DNA of 64,000 nt from JAEUMG01 sp046349315. Its GTDB lineage: Bacteria > Pseudomonadota > Alphaproteobacteria > Rhizobiales > Aestuariivirgaceae. Below the pieces are notes generated by a model, which was given only the letters and a program-made list of their open reading frames with translations, did no database searches and was not told where the DNA came from. Position numbers and translations under genes: made by a program. Position 1 is the first letter of the stretch. The number at the start of each line of letters is the position of its first letter. Location of the stretch: the NCBI GenBank assembly GCA_046349315.1, contig JAXMCQ010000004.1, positions 186,001-250,000 of the forward strand, read 5' to 3'. Shown in pieces: positions 54,090-63,300 of the stretch.

Positions 54090-55040
54090 TTAGAGCCGAT
54101 CCAAGAACAATCGGTTCATGAGCAGGGACTTGGCCTCGTGAGACGTTTGAGCATGAGTCGGATCATTGCGAGGCGGACGAAAGCAGCGACGGTGGTGGCA
54201 TAACGTTCGAAGTCGCGTGCGAGACGACGATTGCGGCTGATCCAGGCGAAGGTCCGCTCCACGATCCATCGTTTCGGCAGGACGATGAAGCGGTGAAGAT
54301 CGGTGCGCTTGACGATCTCGATCCGCCAGCATCTGGTCGCAGCGATCGTCTTGGCCATTTTCGGCCCCTGATATCCGGCATCGGCGAATATCTTTTCGAT
54401 GAATGGGAAGCGCCGCCGCACCCGCCGTAAGAGATCGCGGGTGCCGTCGCGGTCCTGAATGTTGGCGGGCAGGATGCTCACCCCGAGCAGGAGGCCGAGC
54501 GTGTCGACGAGGATGTGGCGCTTGCGACCCGTAACCTTCTTGCCCGCGTCGAAGCCTTGCGGATCAATCGTGGAGCCCCTTTTTGAGATGCCTTGGCGCT
54601 CTGGCTGTCAATGATCGCAGCCGTCGGGCTTGCTTCGCGGCCGGCTGCTTCACGTATCGCCACATAGAGCGTGTCGTGGACGCGTTCCAGCGTGCCGTCC
54701 CAGTCCCACAACATGAAATAGAAATGCGCGGTGCTCTTCGGGGACAGATCCTTCGGCAAGGCTTTCCACTGGCAATCTGTCGAAAGCACATAGAAGATCG
54801 CGTTGACAACCTCGCGCAGATTGACCGATCGCCGGCGTCCACCACGCTTCGCCGGCGGAATGAGCGGCTCGATGAGCACTCATTCGGCGTCGTTCAGATC
54901 GCTCGGATAACGAAGTCCGCCTCGGCCGGCGGCAAGACGATGCTCGGGCTTCCACATCTGGTGCTCCTCGACGAATCAAGCACCGTCGGGAGAATCATAA
55001 CCGACTCATTCGATTCAAGAAGTTCATGGATCGGCTCTAA
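54090..55040 (-). mobile_element. IS5-family insertion sequence
   Basis: Terminal inverted repeats: TTAGAGCCGATCCA at 54090 onward and its near-exact inverse ending at 55040 (TGGATCGGCTCTAA), the match extending with a few mismatches to ~25 bases. Encloses one broken transposase. The right end adjoins the RuBisCO-like fragment. No certain target duplication. Confidence 0.8.
54116..54957 (-). pseudogene. IS5-family transposase, broken twice
   Basis: The ATG at 54957 begins a frame that meets a TGA at about 54880, in DLNDAE followed by VLIEPLIPPAKRGGRRR, where relatives have Trp. It continues as CQWKALPKDLSPKST, FYFMLWDWDGTLERVHD and AAIIDSQSAKASQKG; a frameshift near 54575 then moves to the frame of GFDAGKKVTGRKRHILVDTL and SILPANIQDRDGTRDLL, IFADAGYQGPKMA and WIVERTFAWISRNRRLARD to the stop at 54116. 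The DDE residues (D in IIDSQS, D in FADAGYQG, E in VERTF) are present but the gene is inactive. Confidence 0.85.
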
Positions 55041-55071
55041 GCTGCTGATGCTGGTCAGCACAATCATACGG

Positions 55072-55697
55072 TTAGCCAAACATCGCAGTGCCCCATGCCT
55101 CTCGCAAACTAGTAACGCCAGCAGTTACTCCATCAGGGTGAGCGAGAATTCCCCCGCCCACTGCATAGATAAGATCCGGATGCCTGAGAGCATGCCACGT
55201 ATCGGTAACCTGGTTCACACTCTGCGCTGAACTGAAAACTGGCATGGGTATGTAAGACTTATCAACAAACATGGGAGTTGTCAGGGCCTGGGCAGAGGCG
55301 ATAACGCTCTCATCCGATTCAGAAAATTTGTTCCGCAATCCGTTAACGTGCATATGGTCAGCGCCTGCGAGCCTCCACAGTTTCGACCACGCCTGATACG
55401 ACCAACCGAGCAAAGGATGCCTTGATAGATATCCCCACCCGTTTCGGTGCGCATGAATTGGCAGAAGCGAATGCCGGCGAAGTTCGACCATTGCGGCTAA
55501 ACCAATTGAGTTAAGGCTCACCATGATGCATGTTCCACCAAGCGCTACCACTAGATCGTGCCTTCGTCGCATCTCATCGAGATCGCTCGTGACGTTGAAT
55601 GCGACCATTACCTGACGCCCAGTACGTTCAGCATCACGATTGACAGCCGCCATGACGGCGTTGGCGCGCGACTCAAACGGGCAGTAGTGGCCATCGG
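55072..55697 (-). pseudogene. Fragment of a RuBisCO-like protein (form IV) gene
   Basis: About 208 codons of the C-terminal barrel: VMVAFNVTSDLDEMRRRHDL, GGTCIMVSLNSIGLAAM, IHAHRNGWGYLSRHPLLG, GADHMHVNGLRNKF, PVFSSAQSVNQVTDT and DLIYAVGGGILAHPDGV. These match the RuBisCO-like clade associated with catabolism of apiose/isoapionate-type acids rather than CO2 fixation. The N-terminal ~190 residues are gone, replaced by an IS21-type end at 55698, and the last ~45 residues are missing before the IS5-type end at 55040. It is therefore cut on both sides. Confidence 0.85.
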
Positions 55698-55762
55698 TGT
55701 CAACGCCGGAGTGAGTTTGCATCAGTACGCCGGAGCAAAATTGTACCACAGGCGCGAGCAAG

Positions 55763-55784
55763 AAGGCCCCCGATCGGGGGCCTT
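55763..55784 (-). terminator. 22-bp perfect palindrome after istB
   Basis: AAGGCCCCC, GATC and its inverse form a perfect 22-bp palindrome, 15 bases after the istB stop. A short T/C tract follows on the minus strand. It could terminate istAB transcription or limit read-through into flanking DNA. Confidence 0.5.
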
Positions 55785-55798
55785 GCTGCATTCTCGGC

Positions 55799-56581
55799 TT
55801 AATCTTGAAGCGTGCCGTCAGGTGGTCCTGGTCGCTTTCGACGCTTCGAATGGGCGAGGCGATAGCTGTCGCCGTTCATCTCCAGGATATGGACATGGTG
55901 GGTGAGCCGGTCGAGCAGCGCACCGGTGAGCCGCTCGGAACCGAACACGCTGGTCCACTCGTCGAACGGCAGGTTTGAGGTCACGATCGTCGAGCCGCGC
56001 TCGTATCTTTGGGAGAACACCTCGAACAGCAGCTCGGCGCCGGTCTGCGACAGAGGCACATATCCAAGCTCGTCGATGATCAGGAGCTTGTATGAGGCGA
56101 GCTGGCGCTGCAGGCGAAGCAACCGCTTATCGTCACGCGCCTCAAGCAGTTCATGGACGAGGGCCGCGGCGGTGTTGAAGCCGACCGACAGCCCCTTCTG
56201 ACAGGCCGCCAGACCGAGCCCCAGACCGATGTGGGTCTTGCCGGTGCCGCTGTTGCCGAGCGCGATGATGTTGTCCCGGCGGGTCACATACTCCGAGCGG
56301 GCGAGCTCCAGAACGAGAGCCTTGTTGAGCGAGGCAATGGCGGCGAAGTCGAAGCTGTCCAGGCTCTTCACGGCCGGGAACCGCGCCTCCTTGATCCGGC
56401 GCTCCACCATGCGCCGTTCGCGATCGATCAGCCCCAGTTCGGCCAGGCGCAGCAGAAAGCGGATATGATCGAGGCCCTCGGCGGCGCACTGGCGGGCGAG
56501 TTTGTCGTACTCGCGCAGGAACGTTGGCAACTTGAGGGCCTTCAGGTGATGAGCGAGCAGAAGCTGGGGTGTATCGCTCAT
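55799..56581 (-). CDS. istB: IS21 helper ATPase IstB
   Basis: 260 residues from ATG 56581, which overlaps the istA stop (ATGA). N-terminal helices LLLAHHLKALKLPTFLREYD, then the AAA+ core: Walker A ALGNSGTGKTHIGLGLG, Walker B KLLIIDELGYVPLSQTGAEL, sensor TIVTSNLPFDEW and GALLDRLTHHVHIL. IstB is the AAA+ targeting partner of the IstA transposase. The gene is intact although its partner is not, so the element cannot move by itself. Confidence 0.93.
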   Translation of the reverse strand: MSDTPQLLLAHHLKALKLPTFLREYDKLARQCAAEGLDHIRFLLRLAELGLIDRERRMVERRIKEARFPAVKSLDSFDFAAIASLNKALVLELARSEYVTRRDNIIALGNSGTGKTHIGLGLGLAACQKGLSVGFNTAAALVHELLEARDDKRLLRLQRQLASYKLLIIDELGYVPLSQTGAELLFEVFSQRYERGSTIVTSNLPFDEWTSVFGSERLTGALLDRLTHHVHILEMNGDSYRLAHSKRRKRPGPPDGTLQD

Positions 56582-57249
56582 GACGCCGCCCCCGTCAGCA
56601 GGCCCAGATAGGTCTTGGCCGACGTCATCGCCACATGGGCCCGCGGCAGATATGGATAGACCGTCATGCCGAGACGGGGCGGTCGCCGTTCGATACGGCA
56701 CAGCACCAGGTGATTGACTGCATCGAAGCCGACTGCGCCCCGCGCGATGGCCTCGCCCACCGCGGCAGCGACCTCGTCGGGGCGGAAGGTCTCCATCAGC
56801 CGCAGAACCTGGACAAACTCGCGCTTGCCCTGTTTGCCCATCCGGGCCTCCAGAAGACGCCGCAGGGTGGCGAACTCTTCGGGCAACTGCCAGCCGGCCA
56901 GCGGCGCGGCCTGGTCCAGTGCGTTGATCTTCTGCTCGATCAGCGCCAGGTAGTGCAGCGGATCGAAGACGAAGTCCTCGCGCTCGTAGGAGCGGCAATG
57001 CCGGGCGATGATGTCGGTGCCACAGGCGATTACTACTTCGTGGACATAAGCCCGCACCAGCACATCGCGGTGGCCGTAGCTCGTCGGCACCGAGTAGTCG
57101 TTGAGCCGATAGCGCACCAGCGACAGCGAGGAGACGCTCGTGGGCACCTTCTCGCAGGCATCGTAACGCGCCGGTATCGGCGTTTGGAAGGCGGCAAGGT
57201 CGCGCTCCAGCCGATCGCCGATCGTGGCGTCATGGCCACGCAAACGGTC
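56578..57249 (-). pseudogene. istA: IS21 transposase IstA, C-terminal half only
   Basis: The recognisable part starts at DRLRGHDATIGDRLERDL (57249) and runs VRYRLNDYSVPTSYGHRDV, YEREDFVFDPLHYLALIEQK and CRIERRPPRLGMTVYP to TGA at 56578. The HTH and the DDE catalytic core that should precede it are absent. The sequence from 57250 to 57351 is open but unlike IstA. Confidence 0.88.
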
Positions 57250-57401
57250 AGCCCTGCGCCGTGGGGCGCTGGAGCTGAAGGAGGCCGTCGCCGATGACCG
57301 CGATCCCTTTCGACATGTTCTAGATGCCTTCTGCGGCGAACCGTCTCGCACTACACTTTATCGGACCAGGCGAAGCAAGCCCGGGAATCATCGGCGGGAC
57401 A

Positions 57402-57491
57402 ATGGAGACAGCGGTGAAAATTCGCCGTTCACTCGAAGAGTCTGGAATCATTTTCATTTCCGCCGACAAGGAGGGTGGAGTAGGGGTTTAA
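57402..57491 (+). pseudogene. Tail of an XRE-type regulator gene
   Basis: Frame reading METAVKIRRSLEESGI then FISADKEGGVGV and TAA. This is the C-terminal tail of small XRE-family regulators (K-I-R-x-x-L-E-x-x-G-x-x-F-I). The HTH part is absent. The same tail, better preserved, lies at 60134-60226. Confidence 0.6.
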
Positions 57492-57545
57492 TTGTCGAAA
57501 ACTAAGAAGTAATGCGAGAGCCCACCGCACGCGGATGCAATATCA

Positions 57546-59579
57546 ATGAATGATCCATGGCAAGCCATACAGAATCGAGCCGCTGCCCAATTTCAATCGG
57601 ATTGGAATCGGTTGCGCTCTCAAGGCTATCGACCAATTTCAGGGTCGATCTACGGCCCTAGCCATGCCGCTTTGTTTGCAGCTACCTTCGTTCAACGTCC
57701 TGGACCAACTGTTGCAATTGCTTCAAATGTGGGCGCCGCCGCTCTAACAGCTTTCTTGCGACGCAATAGCGGTTGGACGCCATTGATTCTGTCCGCAACC
57801 GGAGAAGCTAGTACAGCCCGTTTTCTGTGTGCCCTGGAGGATTCTGGTGATGGTGTTGTCCGGCATGCGATCGGGCTGCGCAATGGCAGTCAAACAGACA
57901 CGACCGCGTTAGAACATTGGCTGTGGCGGGCCAAGACCGAGACTTGGCTACCGATATCGATTTGTGCCTATGGCACGGCTACCAGCCTGCGCTACACGTT
58001 CGCTGCAGTTTCAAACTCGCAACAGCTTCTGTGGTCGTTCGCGGGGCCTGAAAGCGCGACAGAATTCCAAAGTCGTTTATACGCTCATATTGAACAGTTT
58101 GCTTGGCCATCTTTCGTTAATTTGGGGCCAACTGGCTTTCTCTCCATCTTCCGGGAAGACGAAATCGGACAATGGCACGCAGCTCATGGCATCGACCAGC
58201 GGTCATACTTGAAGCGTTCCGGCGCATCCCAGCGGAAGGGCTTCGTGCCGCTGTCTCTTCAGGGCGGCACGTTTCAAGGAAAAAATCTATTCAATGTAAC
58301 CTTCGCGAAGAGTAACCGTTTGTCAGCCCGCCAGCTTACGGTGACCGGCCAATCCGTCCCTGAATTTCAGTCACTTGATTCGGCCATAGCACAGTACCTG
58401 CAGGTGTCCGGCACGCGCGCCGCATCGGTTGCCGTGACAAAGGACCGTCGACTTGTTTATGCGCGGGCGTTCACCTGGGGCGAACCCGACTATCCCATCA
58501 CTCAAATCGAGTCGACTTTCCGTATTGCTAGCATGAGCAAGCCGATAACAGCGTTGGCAGTGTTTCGACTGGTCGAAATGCGGCAGATCGATCTCGACGA
58601 TGCGGTCCTTCCTGAGCTCAATATAGCGGCGCCCCAAGGGCGCCAGTATGATGCCCGGATGTCCCGCATAACAGTGCGGCAGCTGCTCGCCCACACCTCG
58701 GGATTTGGCGGTTTCCCAGACGCATTTGGCGCTGTGCTTGCGTACCGTCGCGCCACCCTTCCTGCGACCAAGGCTCAGTATGCGGGATTCGGAATGTCAC
58801 AGGGAATTTCATTCGAGCCGGGTCAAAACAAACTCTACAGCAATTTCGGCTATTACCTGCTCGGCATCATTGTCGAAAGGGTGACTGGTCTATCCTATGC
58901 CGAGGCGGTTCAGACTCTTGTGCTTAATCCCCTCGGAATTACTCGTGCTCATATCACGCCCGCCTTGCGTGCTGAGCAGAGACCGAATGCGGTGCGCCAC
59001 CATGCGTCGGCTGACGGTATGCCCAACCTGCCGCTTGGCCCGAGTCAGCTTGAAGAGAAAGTGCAGCGCCGTGCAAGCGGTGACGTAGTCCACATTTATC
59101 GACCTCCGGCGCCCTATACTGCAGGTGCGATTGACTATCGGCTCTTTGACTCATTTGGAGGCTGGTGTCTAGCGCCGGCCGACTTCGCTCGAATATTGGC
59201 CGCCTTTTCATTGCTTCATCACCCAATATTGAGCCGGGACTCAATTGCGGAAATGATAACCCGAGTCCCCGTACCTGGCGTGGATTCTGATGTATTCCCG
59301 GGGCCATTTGCATTGGGCTGGTATGTTACTCTTCCGACTGATCGGGATCGGGAACCGGGGATTGGCCGTTCTGATGAAACTTGGATTGGGATTGGTGGCA
59401 ACATGCCGGGCGTTAAGTGCTCGGCGACTTACACGACTACCGGTATCAGCTGGACTACATTACAGAATTCCGATTCGTTCGGTCTTGAGTGGTATGTGAA
59501 GTCGGCTTTGCGCACTGTGCCCCAATCAGCATGGCCGTTGCATGACCTCTGGCACCAAGCGGGCTTTGCACAGTTATAA
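57546..59579 (+). CDS. Class C beta-lactamase-type serine hydrolase with N-terminal tandem-repeat domain
   Basis: 677 residues. Residues ~1-270 contain repeats of a W-x-x-x-x-x-Q/G-Y-R-P motif (FQSDWNRLRSQGYRPISGS), as in bacterial tandem-repeat domain 1 / polyglycine-hydrolase-like modules. The hydrolase domain follows: S329-M-S-K332 in FRIASMSKPITALAVF, Tyr-x-Asn in NKLYSNFGYYLLGI (Y431), and a C-terminal ALGWYVTLP-like strand. Such enzymes hydrolyse amide or ester bonds of peptidoglycan, D-amino-peptides or other substrates and are not necessarily antibiotic resistance genes. No signal peptide is obvious. Flanked by XRE-tail remnants and a recombinase fragment. Confidence 0.85.
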   Translation: MNDPWQAIQNRAAAQFQSDWNRLRSQGYRPISGSIYGPSHAALFAATFVQRPGPTVAIASNVGAAALTAFLRRNSGWTPLILSATGEASTARFLCALEDSGDGVVRHAIGLRNGSQTDTTALEHWLWRAKTETWLPISICAYGTATSLRYTFAAVSNSQQLLWSFAGPESATEFQSRLYAHIEQFAWPSFVNLGPTGFLSIFREDEIGQWHAAHGIDQRSYLKRSGASQRKGFVPLSLQGGTFQGKNLFNVTFAKSNRLSARQLTVTGQSVPEFQSLDSAIAQYLQVSGTRAASVAVTKDRRLVYARAFTWGEPDYPITQIESTFRIASMSKPITALAVFRLVEMRQIDLDDAVLPELNIAAPQGRQYDARMSRITVRQLLAHTSGFGGFPDAFGAVLAYRRATLPATKAQYAGFGMSQGISFEPGQNKLYSNFGYYLLGIIVERVTGLSYAEAVQTLVLNPLGITRAHITPALRAEQRPNAVRHHASADGMPNLPLGPSQLEEKVQRRASGDVVHIYRPPAPYTAGAIDYRLFDSFGGWCLAPADFARILAAFSLLHHPILSRDSIAEMITRVPVPGVDSDVFPGPFALGWYVTLPTDRDREPGIGRSDETWIGIGGNMPGVKCSATYTTTGISWTTLQNSDSFGLEWYVKSALRTVPQSAWPLHDLWHQAGFAQL

Positions 59580-59881
59580 ATGGGAGCGATAACGTAAAGA
59601 ATCCTTCGCACTCGACCCCGCGCATGGGCTTCTCGCCTGAGTAGAAATAGATTTGCACGTCGTAGGTTGCCAATGCCAGATCCAACGGAATCGCGAAACA
59701 TCCTAAAAAAAACTAGCTATGAGTCCCGATGACAAACGGACCGCGCTCATCCGGCTTGTGACCGGGCAGTACTTGCGCCCTAAGCCGGCCAAAGCGTCCC
59801 TCTATGCGGGCGAACCCCCTTGCTCCGAACAAATTCGATCACCTGCTGGAAAGGCCAGAGCCTGAAATTTGTGGAGCGTTC
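59580..59881. other. Spacer with a doubtful 48-codon frame
   Basis: 302 bases. An ATG at 59719 opens a 48-codon frame ending at 59865 that matches nothing I know. Nothing else is recognised. Confidence 0.35.
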
Positions 59882-60118
59882 TTAGCCACGAACAAACGGT
59901 ATGCCGGAACCTATCGCCTTCCATCTTCTGTCATGCAGCTCCTTGGTAGAAGCATTCTCGACATATCGCAGGATGACGTTCGCAGATTTCCAGCCGCCTG
60001 CCTGCATGATGGCAAGGGCGTCGAAGCCGGCGACGAGCATGTCCTGGGCGGCGCCGATACGCATGTAGCGGCCGGACAATTCTGCGGCAGTAGCGGAGGC
60101 AATGCCAGCGCGGCCGGT
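59882..60118 (-). pseudogene. 3' fragment of a second tyrosine recombinase
   Basis: About 79 codons, matching the C-terminus of the intact recombinase at 15474-16418: AAELSGRYMRIGAAQDM, GFDALAIMQAGGWKSANV, LRYVENASTKELH. The catalytic His of H-x-x-R is replaced by Arg (SGRYMRIG against SGHSMRIG), while Arg, Trp and Tyr remain. The upstream part of the gene is missing; the similarity stops near 60118, where an XRE-tail fragment on the other strand begins. The copies are diverged, so this is not a recent duplicate. Confidence 0.85.
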
Positions 60119-60133
60119 TGGCCGCCTGGGCGC

Positions 60134-60226
60134 GTTCAGTCGGCCCTCGAAAAGGCGGGGATAATGTTCATCTCGGCCGACAAAGACGGTGGGGTAGGGG
60201 TAAGGCTGTCAAAGCCGAGGGCCTGA
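60134..60226 (+). pseudogene. Tail of an XRE-type regulator gene
   Basis: Frame reading VQSALEKAGIMFISADKDGG then VGVRLSKPRA and TGA, the C-terminal tail of a small XRE-type regulator. It matches the remnant at 57402. The HTH part is missing. Confidence 0.6.
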
Positions 60227-60373
60227 AAATTTTTCGCGCGAAAACTGCTTTCAGAGCAATAACTTGAATAGATGTTCCGGTGCAGTCCACACTTTGACCG
60301 CGAACCTAAATTGACAGGTCACCATTTGCACGCGTAAGTTGACGCTGGGGGCTACCTAGCGGGGCACGACGTT

Positions 60374-63300
60374 ATGACGGCGTCTCGTGCAGTAAATCCG
60401 GCACGTCCAGCTCGGAACAGGCCCTCCATGCAGGTGTCATGGCTGACGGTCTTTCTCTCCGGTATCCTGCTTCTTGCTCAAATCTCTGCCGCTCGCGCTG
60501 ATCTCGATAAAGCCAGCGATGCATGGCTTGAGAATCTTGCCCAACAGGATGCCGATGGATTCGCTGACAAGCTGAAGGAGCTTGAGGGCGACATCCCGAT
60601 CACGACCGATGTCAAAGAAGCGATCAAGGAGACGATCAAATCGGCCTTTAAGCGCAAAATCGGCGAGAATATGATCAATGACGTGGCTTCACCGGCCATG
60701 TACGCGATACTTAAAAGCATTCGCGAAAAGATCAATGCTGAACGCGGTCGTAACCCATGTGAACGGGCCGCTATCAATACCGCCTGGTCTTCGCTCGCCG
60801 TTTATGAAGGGTTGGATGGAGCGGCTGAGACACTTTCCGAAGTCGTCGGTGCCGCGGTCGGAGCGCCAGCTCTCCTGCGCGAAATCGTCGTCGCTCTCGC
60901 TGACAAGGTTAGAAAAGAGATTGAGGAGGCACTCAATCGTTACATGGCCGACTACAGGCTCGAGACATTTTCGCGGAACACGAGCGTTGCTGGTTGTTCG
61001 GTTGCCATCCGTGTCGTCTGGAACAAGGTCAATGGCAAGTTTTCATTCGTCGTCATGGGAGACTGCGGCTGCCGCGAGATGATATTTGAGGGCGGCCAAG
61101 CCAAGCTCTCACGCTGGAGCATAAGCGGGGAGGGAACAGCGGAATGGGTTGGGGATGAAGTCGAACGCGAGGATGTGAGGCAAGGCAAGCGCCGTAGCAG
61201 TTTGAAGGGTGGGGCGAGGCTAGGCAAGCTGCTGGTACGCGCAATCTGCTGCACGGATGAGAACCAGCCGGATCCCAAAGCCGGCGTCGATCCCTTTGAT
61301 TTCAGGCCGCGGCGGCAAGAGGACAAGTCTCCGCCACAGGATAACGCGCAGCGAACGGCAACTGGAACGGAGCAGCCTCCGCCGCGGTTACTTACGCCGC
61401 GGGAGGCGCTTGAACGCAACCGCGAGGCCGCCAAAAAGGGACGCGTCGTTACGATCCCACGAGGGCCGGTCTGCGAGGAGCAGAAAGCCCAGCTTGTCCA
61501 GCAAGCCGCGCAAGCCAAGCAGGCGGCCAACGCCAATCTCGCCGAGGCGCAAGCCGTGCTTGATCAGGTGAAGACGAGACAGAGAGCCAATGAAGCTGTC
61601 AGCGATGAGGAGCTGGCAGACGCCTTCGAGGCCGTCGAAATCGCTACTGAACGAGCACGACTTGCCCATGATGCGCTGCAGAAAGCGGAGCAGCTCGAGA
61701 CCAAAAAGTGTCCCCCCGATGAAAAACATGGCTTCCTGCCGGGATCGCCGCTGCCTGACGGCCAAGAATACGTCATGCGCTTTGCCGTCGAAATCCCTGA
61801 GCAGTGCGTGGCGACGACCTATATCTTCACCGAGACTCGGGTAACCGAAACACCGATGATCAAGGAGGGAGAGAGCGGGCTCAGCACGCCAACCGAAACC
61901 CCCGAAACTCCGGAAGATGAAAGCGGCATTCCAGAATGCGTCTCCACTCCGATTTCTGTCACCCCGCCGGTCGAAGCGGTTCCCATCGATCCCGGCCTGA
62001 CGCCACCTGCCGAAGAAGTTCCGCCCGTTGTCGATGAGCCGACCGAGGCACCTCCGCCGGCCGCTCGACAGCCGCCAACCGAGACGCCACCGACACAGCC
62101 GCCCGCCGAAGAACCGCCACCGATCGTCGAGATGCCGCCTGAGGAAGCACCGCCGTCGGTCAGGCCACCCGATGAACCTGATCTCGGCCTCGTCAAAGCC
62201 GAAAGCCGCGTTGTTGAACTTGTGCTGACAAGCGTTCAGACGGGCGAGCCGGTCAGCAGTGCTGTGGTCAAACTCCTCGAACCACCGCCGGCGCTGCCGC
62301 AAACCGGGCAAACCGATCCCGCTTCAAGTAATCCGCAAGAATTCGCGGGCGACGTTCCGGCAGGGCTGGTCGATGATGAGGGCCGCACGGAGCTCACACT
62401 CAGTGACATTCAACCCATTGAAAAGGGCGTTCCCCTCAAGGATCAGGCAGAAGCGTCACCTGAGAAGGTAGCGGCGGTCACGCCCAAAGAAAAGCGAGAG
62501 ATCAGAATCGATACAGCGCCTTATAAGCAATTTACATTGATGGCCAATTCCCAGGACTTTCGATTACCGCAAGAGATCGCAACTTTGAGCGACAAGATCT
62601 GTCTCAAACGCAAATTCAAGATCGCCGACAAACCGGTTCTGGTCATTCGCGTGCCGGAGGATCGCGCCGTCGATTTTGTCCGCAAGGTTGAGACTTCAGA
62701 AGTGTCCTTCGTTGAGGAAGATCCATGCCGGAAGAAGGAAGAATCGAGCGATCCCTATTTCGAAGGCAGCGGCTTGTGGCAACAGGAGTTCGACAATCAA
62801 TGGGCGATCAAGCGCGTTGGCTACGATAAAGGCCATGCTGCTTTCGCGCTCAACGACAAAGACAAGCCTGTAACGGTTGCTGTCATTGATACAGGCGTCG
62901 ACTGGTATCACCCAGATCTGGACGCAAGCGCCTTCTGGCTAAACCCGAAGGAAGTGCGAGCCAATGGCAAGGATGATGAGGAGAATGGCTACAAGGATGA
63001 CCTCATCGGATGGAATTTCGTCGAGGGCAACCATCTTCCTTGGGATTATGATGGCCATGGCACGTTCGTAACGGGGGTTATAGCGGCGAGCCGCGATAAT
63101 GGCATCGGCATCGCCGGCCTTAATCCTTCCGCCCGCATCATGGTGCTCAAAGCGCTGGACGCTTTTGGTCGCGGCCATGCCTCGATGATTGCCGAAGCCA
63201 TCATCTATGCAGCGGATAATGGCGCCAAGATCATCAATCTTTCGCTTGGCGGGCGAGGACTGACACAGATCGAGCAACTCGCCGTCAATCACGCCAAGGA

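Larger units (their letters stand above)
55698..57249 (-). mobile_element. IS21-family element, truncated
   Basis: One end starts TGTCAACGCCGGAGTGAG at 55698 with ACGCCGGAG repeated at 55703 and 55727, the multiple-repeat ends of this family. istB is intact; istA retains only its C-terminal half. The other end is lost; recognisable sequence ends near 57249-57300. Confidence 0.8.

Noticed and set aside
59719..59865. 48-codon frame starting at 59719
   Set aside because: No ribosome-binding site or similarity, and it lies among gene fragments.
61388..62311. 307-codon open frame on the minus strand
   Set aside because: It lies antisense to the continuous protease frame (60374-64000), has an Arg/Gly/Phe-rich shadow composition, and resembles no family.
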